Shown piece by piece: positions 58,127-64,000 of a DNA stretch of 64,000 nucleotides (position 1 is the stretch's first letter; each line of letters opens with the position of its first letter). The stretch spans positions 5,903,490 to 5,967,489 of the forward strand of contig NW_024043372.1 in NCBI RefSeq assembly GCF_014851395.1, written 5' to 3'. The stretch is from Micropterus salmoides (taxonomy: Eukaryota > Chordata > Actinopteri > Centrarchiformes > Centrarchidae). Both the position numbers and the translations under genes were made by a program. The notes under the pieces were generated by a model that searched no databases, had not been told where the DNA came from, and saw only the letters and a list, made by a program, of their open reading frames with translations.

Positions 58127-58262
58127 AAAACATGCATCCTTAAACGGCTTGACCCTGCTCTTGTCCTCTTCTGATTTTTCTTCAGGAATGAGAAATGTTA
58201 AATTTCTTTTCCCCAGTTCTTTGCCATAGTCATCCACCCATGAGTTATCGACGACATCATCC
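58127..58262 (-). other. Exon-like open segment of unknown origin
   Basis: On the minus strand, after ctacag, an open stretch reads DDVVDNSWVDDYGKELGKRN then LTFLIPEEKSEEDKSRVKP. The composition looks coding and an acceptor-like site precedes it, but I do not recognise it and find no adjoining exon. Confidence 0.22.
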
Positions 58263-58354
58263 TGTAGTAATGGAAAATATTTAGGACTATACTACTATAC
58301 TTTAGGAATATTAGGACTCCAATGCACAAACTAAACGCCCAGCAGCCATCCAAA

Positions 58355-58640
58355 GACCCTGAGAAAAAAAAAAAAAAAAAAACAATACATCAAGATGCAT
58401 CGACAATCGCTCTACAATCCCATCACAGCCCTCCAAACTGCAACCGGATCAACCCAAAACCCACCCCGGCAGCGGGACGCAGCGGGAGCCCTACCCCTGC
58501 CGAAGAGGGCCCAGGCGAGGAGAGGAGACAACTGGCCCCAAGGCCAGTTGAGCAAAAGCCTGAGTCCCCAGACCCCTAGGTCCAGAGCCGGCCCCCACGC
58601 CAGGGGAGCCATGCCCCCCCCATTATGGCTAATTCCATAT
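58355..58640 (+). repeat. Poly(A) run and GC-rich repeat at the edge of the L1 remnant
   Basis: An A-run at 58,362-58,381 is followed by a GC-rich segment (gagggcccaggcgaggag...). Its composition is very different from the neighbours and is typical of a retroposon end. Confidence 0.4.
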
Positions 58641-58649
58641 TCCCACCAA

Positions 58650-61030
58650 GTTGCCAGGGAAGTGCTTATGTTAATGCTTTTAAAGCAGGTATGATGTTTG
58701 ATTCTGGAACTGATGAATGGCATATCGGAAAATTTTATTTCCTTACAAAATGTTTGTTCTATGTCCATCCATGAGTGGTCCAGGGGGCTTTGATTGGTCC
58801 ATTTTGAGATATATTGTAGTCTATTGTAATGATGTAAATTTGGCAGTTTTAAACCACCACAATCTTTGCTTTTTGCAGTTTTTAAACTGATTCGTGGGGG
58901 TTTATTTTCCCACAAAAATTTTAAGATGTTTGAGTCCAGTGATTTAAACCAGACAGCAGAGGGTTTGGTGGGTAACATTGAAAACAGGTAATTGATTTTA
59001 GGTAGGACCATCATTTTTATGGTGGAGACTCTTCCCATGAGTGATATAGGTAATGATGTCCACCGTACAAGGTCATCCTCTAGTGATTTTAGTAAAGGCG
59101 TGTAGTTTCTGGTACCCCTCTGGAGACTAAAGCATGGAGAAGAATGATAATTTGTTTTGACAGAAGCTCTTGGGGAACTGTATAAGATTTTAATCCAATC
59201 TACGAAAGAGCTTCCAAATCCAAATTTATGTAAAGTAGCGAATAGAAATTTCCAATTTACTCTGTCAAATGCTTTCTCTGCATCTAAAGAAACAACTATC
59301 AGGTTATGAATAGTGGCACAGTCTATTACGTTAAGTAGCCTGCGTGTATTGTTGGTGGATTGCCTGCCCTTAATAAATCCTGTTTGGTCAGAGTGTATTA
59401 TACCAGGAGTGACCTTCTCTAGCCTTCTTGCTAGGGTTTTGCAGATGATTTTAAGATCTGCGTTAATAAGTGATATTGGGCGATAACTGGACGGGAGTGT
59501 GGGGTCTTTGTCTGGTTTAAGGAGCAGGAGTTGATTGTTGGAGGAAACATGCAAGTACCCCTAATTTGTATAACCATCCTATAGAATGTGGGCGCAAGTA
59601 TTTCCCAGAATTCCTTGAAGAATTCATCTGGAAAACCACTTGCCCAGGGGCTTTATTATTCAGCATATGTAAGAGAGCTTCCTGGAGTTCAGCCATTGAA
59701 ACAGGTGAATCCAGAGCCCTGATCTGTTCATCAACTAATCTTGGCAAATCTATATTGTTCAGAAATGCATCGATGTTAGAGCTAGATGGGTCAATTTGTG
59801 ATGTATAGTAAGTTTTTATAATAATCTCTAAATGCATTTTTGATTTCTTCTGGGTTATAAGTCAGATTCCCAGCTGAGTCCTTTAAGGAGGAAATTGTTA
59901 TTTTTTCTTTATTCAATTTCAGTTGGTTGGCTTAGAATCTGTTGGATTTATTGCCATGTTCAAAGTTTTCCAAGTGTAGTCTTTGCAACTGAAATTGGGT
60001 CTTTTTTATTAATAATTTCATTTAATTCAAGTTTTGATTTTCTCAGATCATTCAGCATGTGTTCCTGTGGAGAGGCAGCAAGGGCAGTGTGTAATGTTTT
60101 TATTTTTGTTCTAGTTTTTGTATGATGAATAGGAGATTATTTAACCTCTCATGAATGCTTTTGCTGCCTCCCAAAGAAGACATGGCAAAGTACCCTGGCA
60201 GGTTATTAGTTTCGGTATATTTTGCCCATTCCTTTTTGAAATAACTTACAAAATCTAGGTCTTTAAGCAATGATGCATTAAATCTCCAACTTCTAGTCGG
60301 CCGTGTGACCCTTTTTTTAGTAAGAGTGATAGAAACTGGTGTATGATCACTGATAGTGATTTTGGGTGAATTTGAGTGTTGGAAATGTCTGTCATAATTG
60401 AGCTGCTAACCAAAAAATAGTCAAGGCGAGAATATGAGTGGTGGACTGGTGAAAAGAAGGTATATTCTCTTTGAGTGGGGTGGTGAAAACGCCAAACATC
60501 GCAGAGACCAAAATTGCTCATGTATTGTTTAAGAGTGTCTGTTGATTTCCAAATACAGTGACCAGCTGCCGTACTGAGCCTGTCAACTGCTGGATTACAT
60601 ACCAGGTTGAAGTCCCCTCCTAATATAAGAGCTGTGTCTGAGTGAGCAGAGAGTGAATGGAAGAAAGCATGATAAAAGGAGGGCTCGTCAACATTTGGGC
60701 CATAGATATAAGCAATGCACAAAGGAGTATTTTGAATCGAAATATTAACAATAATAAATCGACCCTCTGGATCTATATTAGTGGTATTATGATTGAAGTG
60801 TGTTTTTGTCATATTCCATGGTGACACCCCTTTGTTTTGAGTTATAGCAGGCTGAGTTCGAGTGAGGAAACTGTGGTGAGTATAGTTTATCTACTGTCTT
60901 GGATAAATGAGTCTCCTGTAATAGGACAATGTCTGCTTGCAGATTATTTAGATGGTTAAAATTTTTTAATCTCTTTTCTCTTGAACCAACTCTGCGTACA
61001 TTCTAAGAGGTGAGCTTAAGTGTGGTCATC
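58650..61030 (-). pseudogene. L1/Tx1-type LINE ORF2 remnant
   Basis: Reading leftward, the endonuclease begins near 61,010 with ADIVLLQETHLS. It continues through LCIAYIYGPNVDEPSF, LILGGDFNLVCNP and SRLDYFLVSS (60,827-60,400), where the final SDH block is damaged. The reverse transcriptase region has PSSYRPISLINADLKIICK, SDQTGFIKGRQSTNNTRRLL and VVSLDAEKAFDRVNW (59,500-59,270). It then jumps from FSLQRGTR directly to LLKSLEDDLVRW, so the YADD-containing palm segment is deleted. The C-terminal part continues to about 58,650. Inactive. Confidence 0.75.
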
Positions 61031-61089
61031 ATTCAACGAAGGGATGTGGTGTAGGCTAGTGTGTGCAGTGTGTGTATCAGTAAGTGAAG

Positions 61090-61500
61090 GTGAGTTTGAC
61101 TAAAAAAAATTTAATTTATGATATTTTTACAGCAGTTTTTGGGAAGGAGCCACTTTTTGTCCCTAAGGACAAATGTGTGAGTTTTTTAAAGGAACTCTTA
61201 AGGGTTAAGTGACATAGTTATTTTAACCCAAACCATGATCTTTTTCTAATCTTAACAAAGCAGTTTTGTTGCCTAAACCCAATCAAGTAGCCTACTTTTT
61301 GTGCCTGAACCTAACCAAACTGCAACGTTTCACGACTTTAATAATGCACCCTTTCGAAATGGCGATGTTTCGAAACACTGGCGTTTTATTTTGAAAGTGT
61401 AACCGGACGTTGCATATTTATTGTTGATAACTTTACCGGAAATTGCATACTTCATATCTCCGTTTGGGTTCAGATTTTATGTAATGTTGGTGATTTAAGA
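61090..61500. repeat. Fish interspersed repeat with taaccc-rich phrases
   Basis: Contains ggttaagtgacatag, cccaaaccatgatc and cctaaacccaatcaag, phrases of a common teleost repeat. No gene. Confidence 0.35.
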
Positions 61501-61927
61501 ACTGAATATATTTCTGTGTTTCTCTACGTTAAATAAGAGAAGACAAAACATCTCCAACAGGAGTAGAGGTGTTTTTGTTTTTACCTTGTGTACACTTACT
61601 CAAGTAGCCTAGTGTACTTAGTGTGCAGCAGGCTACATTTACAGTGAGGAATCAATACAACACACCCCTGTGTTACACGTGAAAGGAAAACTTTCAGCAA
61701 AGTAGGTGTAGAAAAAAATTCCGCCCACATCTGACTCACTTGAGACAAACCAGGAAACAGATTGTTTTTTTTCCTCTCTAAAGTGACACACAGACTAAGA
61801 GAAGAGATGATCAGATTCACCTTCAGACCAAATTAACAACTTCTTCTGAGTGAGTTCAGCTACAGGAGAGAAAAGAGGAAAACTACAACACTGCTGCTTC
61901 AACCTGCAGACGCTCCACACACTGAAG

Positions 61928-62042
61928 GTGAGTTTGACTAAATAAACACGACTCAAAGTGAAAGTTAGCAGACTATGAGGGCGGGATGCCATGACTAACT
62001 GTACTTTCTTTCTACTTTTACTTTCTTTTGCTGTGTTTTCAG
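61928..62042 (+). other. 5'UTR intron of the TRIM gene
   Basis: A donor (aag/gtgagt at 61,928) and an acceptor (ttttcag ending at 62,042) flank a 115-bp intron. It places the coding exon start 16 bp upstream of the ATG. The upstream exon (about 61,780-61,927) is non-coding. The transcription start is not determined. Confidence 0.55.
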
Positions 62043-62058
62043 CTTCATCAGATACAAA

Positions 62059-63453
62059 ATGGCTTTCAGATTAGAGGACGAACTCTGTTGTCCGGTCTGT
62101 CAGGACGTCTTCAGAGATCCCGTTCTTTTGTCATGTAGCCACAGCTTCTGTAAAAACTGTCTGAGTAGCTGGTGGAGACAGAAACAAGCACGTGAGTGTC
62201 CAGTTTGTAAGAGAATATCTTCAAGGAATAAACCACATTGTAACCGGGTGTTGAAGAACCTGTGTGAGGCCTTCTTGTTGGAGAGAGATCAGAGAGCTTC
62301 AGAGGCTCTCTGCAGTCTGCACTCTGAGAAACTCAAACTCTTCTGTCTGGACCATCAGCAGCCAGTGTGTCTCATCTGCAGAGATTCAGAAAAGCACAGC
62401 AACCACAGATTCAGACCCATCGATGAAGCTGCACGACAACACAAGAAGGAACTTCAGGAAACTCTGGAGCCCTTAAAGGAGAAGTTAAAGGTTTGTGAAC
62501 AAGTTAAAGTGAAGTTTGACCAAACAGCAGAACACATTAAGGTCCAGGCCCGACACACAGAGAGGCAGATTAAGGAGCAGTTTAAGAAGCTTCACCAGTT
62601 TCTATATGAGGAAGAGGAGGCCAGGATGGCTGCACTGAGGGAGGAAGAGGAGCAGAAGAGTCAGATGATGAAGGAGAAGATGGAGGCTCTGAGCAGAGAG
62701 ATAGCAGCTCTTTCAGACACAGTCAGAGCCACAGAGGAGGAGCTGAGAGCTGAAGACGTCTCATTCCTGCTCAACTACAAAGCTGCAGTGGAAAGAGTCC
62801 AGCAGCGCCCCCTGCTGGATGAGGGACAGCTGCTCTCTGGAGCTCTGATAGACCAGGCCAAACACCTGGGCAACCTGACCTTCAACATCTGGAACAAGAT
62901 GAAGGACATGGTCTCCTACACTCCTGTGATTCTGGATCCAAACACTGCAAATCCAAGACTCCTTCTGTCTGAAGATCTGACCAGCGTGAGGGGAGGAGAG
63001 AGACAGCAGCTTCCCGACAATCCAGAGAGGTTTGATAAATACTGGTCTGTTCTGGGCTCTGAGGGCTTCAACTCAGGGACTCACAGCTGGGATGTCGAGG
63101 TTGGAGACAGTGTAGTCTGGTCACTGGGTGTGTTAGCAGAGTCTGTCCAGAGGACGGGACTCATACATTTTGGATTATGGGGAATGTGGTTCCATGAAAG
63201 TAAATACTCAGCATGGTCATTACCAGATCCACCCACTGTTCTCAAAGTGCAGAAGAAGCCCCAGAGGATCAGAGTGAATCTGGACTGGAACAGTGGAGAG
63301 CTGTCGTTCTCTGATCCTGATACTAACACACACATACACACCTTCACGCACACTTTCACTGAGAGGCTGTTTCCATTTATTTTCACTGGGGATGAACTAA
63401 AAATATCACCTCTGAAGATGTGTGTGACAGTGGAACAGAACAGGTGGGGATAA
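62059..63453 (+). CDS. TRIM-family E3 ubiquitin ligase (A33/NF7-like, RING-B-box-coiled coil-PRY/SPRY)
   Basis: 464 residues in one coding exon, with all domains complete. The RING finger is at 11-50 (C11, C14, C26, H28, C31, C34, C47, C50). The B-box type 2 is at 85-116 (C85, H88, C96, H99 or D98, C104, C107, H113, H116). A Glu/Lys-rich coiled coil is at about 125-235. PRY starts near 288 (ILDPNTANPRLLLSED) and SPRY runs about 328-455 with WSVLGSEGFNSGTHSWDVEV. Known relatives transfer ubiquitin through the RING, dimerise by the coiled coil and recognise targets by the SPRY. Fish have large expanded sets, many linked to innate immunity. The start is supported by the leader MAFRLEDELCCPVC typical of the group. 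Substrate and exact orthology cannot be told from sequence. Confidence 0.92.
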   Translation: MAFRLEDELCCPVCQDVFRDPVLLSCSHSFCKNCLSSWWRQKQARECPVCKRISSRNKPHCNRVLKNLCEAFLLERDQRASEALCSLHSEKLKLFCLDHQQPVCLICRDSEKHSNHRFRPIDEAARQHKKELQETLEPLKEKLKVCEQVKVKFDQTAEHIKVQARHTERQIKEQFKKLHQFLYEEEEARMAALREEEEQKSQMMKEKMEALSREIAALSDTVRATEEELRAEDVSFLLNYKAAVERVQQRPLLDEGQLLSGALIDQAKHLGNLTFNIWNKMKDMVSYTPVILDPNTANPRLLLSEDLTSVRGGERQQLPDNPERFDKYWSVLGSEGFNSGTHSWDVEVGDSVVWSLGVLAESVQRTGLIHFGLWGMWFHESKYSAWSLPDPPTVLKVQKKPQRIRVNLDWNSGELSFSDPDTNTHIHTFTHTFTERLFPFIFTGDELKISPLKMCVTVEQNRWG

Positions 63454-63499
63454 ATAAGATGATTATATTCATGAAGCGCTCTTTCCTATTGTGTGTGTA

Positions 63500-63690
63500 T
63501 TGCGAAGAGGATAAGAGACATGCCTTTGGTGTGAGAGACCCGGGTTCGTATCAACTGTGAGACACCAATGTGTCCCTGAGCAAGACACTTAACCCTTAGT
63601 TGCTCCAGAGGTGTGCAACCCTGTGACATAGCAATTGTATGTCGCTTTGGATAAAAGTATCAGCTAAATGAATAAATGTAAATGGAGCCA
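63500..63690 (+). repeat. tRNA-derived fish SINE
   Basis: A B-box-like cgggttcgtatc (63,541-63,552) is followed by the conserved fish SINE module ctgagcaagacacttaaccc and the tail gtcgctttggataaaag with atcagctaaatg. It lies in or just after the TRIM 3'UTR; an AATAAA at 63,732-63,737 could serve the gene. Confidence 0.8.
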
Positions 63691-63889
63691 TGAAGACCAG
63701 CAACCACTTTGTGGAAGCTGATAAGCATCTAAATAAAGAAACAAGAATCATTGTATCCATAACTCCATATTTGAGCAGCAATCATTATTCAGATCTAACA
63801 ACCTTTATTTTTATCCAGATTATAAAGTTACCAAACATTAACATCCATGTTGTTATGAAATGATTACAATTTTTTTTACTATATACATA

Positions 63890-64000
63890 TACACACTGAC
63901 TGGCCACTTTATTAGGTACACCTTGCTAGTCTTGGGTTGGACCCCTTTTTCCTTCAGAACTGCCTTACTTCTTCGTGGCATACTTTCAACAAGGTGTTGG
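63890..64000. repeat. Start of a widespread fish repeat
   Basis: The phrase ctggccactttattaggtac and the following sequence are the end of a very common fish interspersed element. It continues past the window edge. Confidence 0.5.

Noticed and set aside
58322..58694. Plus-strand GC-rich ORFs of 85 and 99 codons
   Set aside because: They overlap a poly(A) run and the antisense L1 remnant; no domain.
59566..60125. Plus-strand ORFs of 76-80 codons
   Set aside because: Antisense shadows of the L1 ORF2 remnant.

Overview
This is a eukaryotic window, almost certainly from a teleost fish and probably a percomorph. The evidence is fish-type L2 retrotransposons with an SGNH-esterase ORF1, a SINE with the common teleost tRNA-derived 3' module, Tc1, pogo and Polinton remnants, a TRIM/A33-like RING-B-box-PRY/SPRY gene, and TNF-receptor exons split by introns. 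More than 85% of the window is repeated or mobile DNA. Nothing is bacterial: there are no operons, ribosome binding sites or CRISPR arrays.

Layout. 1-3.3 kb holds pieces of a broken duplication that recur inverted at 48.4-49.6 kb and in both arms of a palindrome at 52-57 kb, followed by a defective pogo/Tigger element. 4.0-42.4 kb is an array built from one gene unit (G). Each G unit has an ~0.9 kb 5' flank, an intronless ORF of about 446 codons that I do not recognise, and a 3' flank with 230-bp repeats, a perfect 20-bp hairpin and AATAAA signals. Five ORF copies start at 5008, 9278, 14406, 26585 and 36125. Only the first is fully open; the others carry small deletions. The 3' end of the last copy plus its flank is duplicated again as a 2.5-kb tandem repeat. 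G units alternate with an ~2.4-kb spacer (S; 11.1, 23.4 and 34.1 kb, and inverted at 42.5 kb). Three L2-type LINE blocks (8.3, 17.95 and 28.8-34.1 kb) and a solo LTR interrupt the array.

42.4-51.2 kb is decayed repeats plus a Polinton/Maverick remnant with integrase and packaging-ATPase fragments. 51.2-57.3 kb is a large palindrome carrying two divergent copies of a Fas-like TNF-receptor gene. The left copy has exons 1-4 and a transmembrane segment but loses its cytoplasmic part at the Polinton remnant. The right copy keeps exons 2 and 3 only and ends in a Tc1 fragment. 58.3-61.0 kb is a defective L1-type LINE. 62.06-63.45 kb is an intact TRIM gene with a 5'UTR intron.

The most notable signal is the unrecognised ORF family. 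Its first ~114 codons differ between copies 1 and 3 by about 33 nonsynonymous and 4 synonymous substitutions (hand count). The remaining two thirds and the 3' hairpin region are nearly identical between copies. That pattern suggests a real protein with a diversifying N-terminal part and a conserved acidic linker, helical domain and basic, Cys-rich amphipathic C-terminus. With the TRIM gene and TNF-receptor copies nearby, an immune-type, fast-evolving locus is a reasonable but unproven reading.
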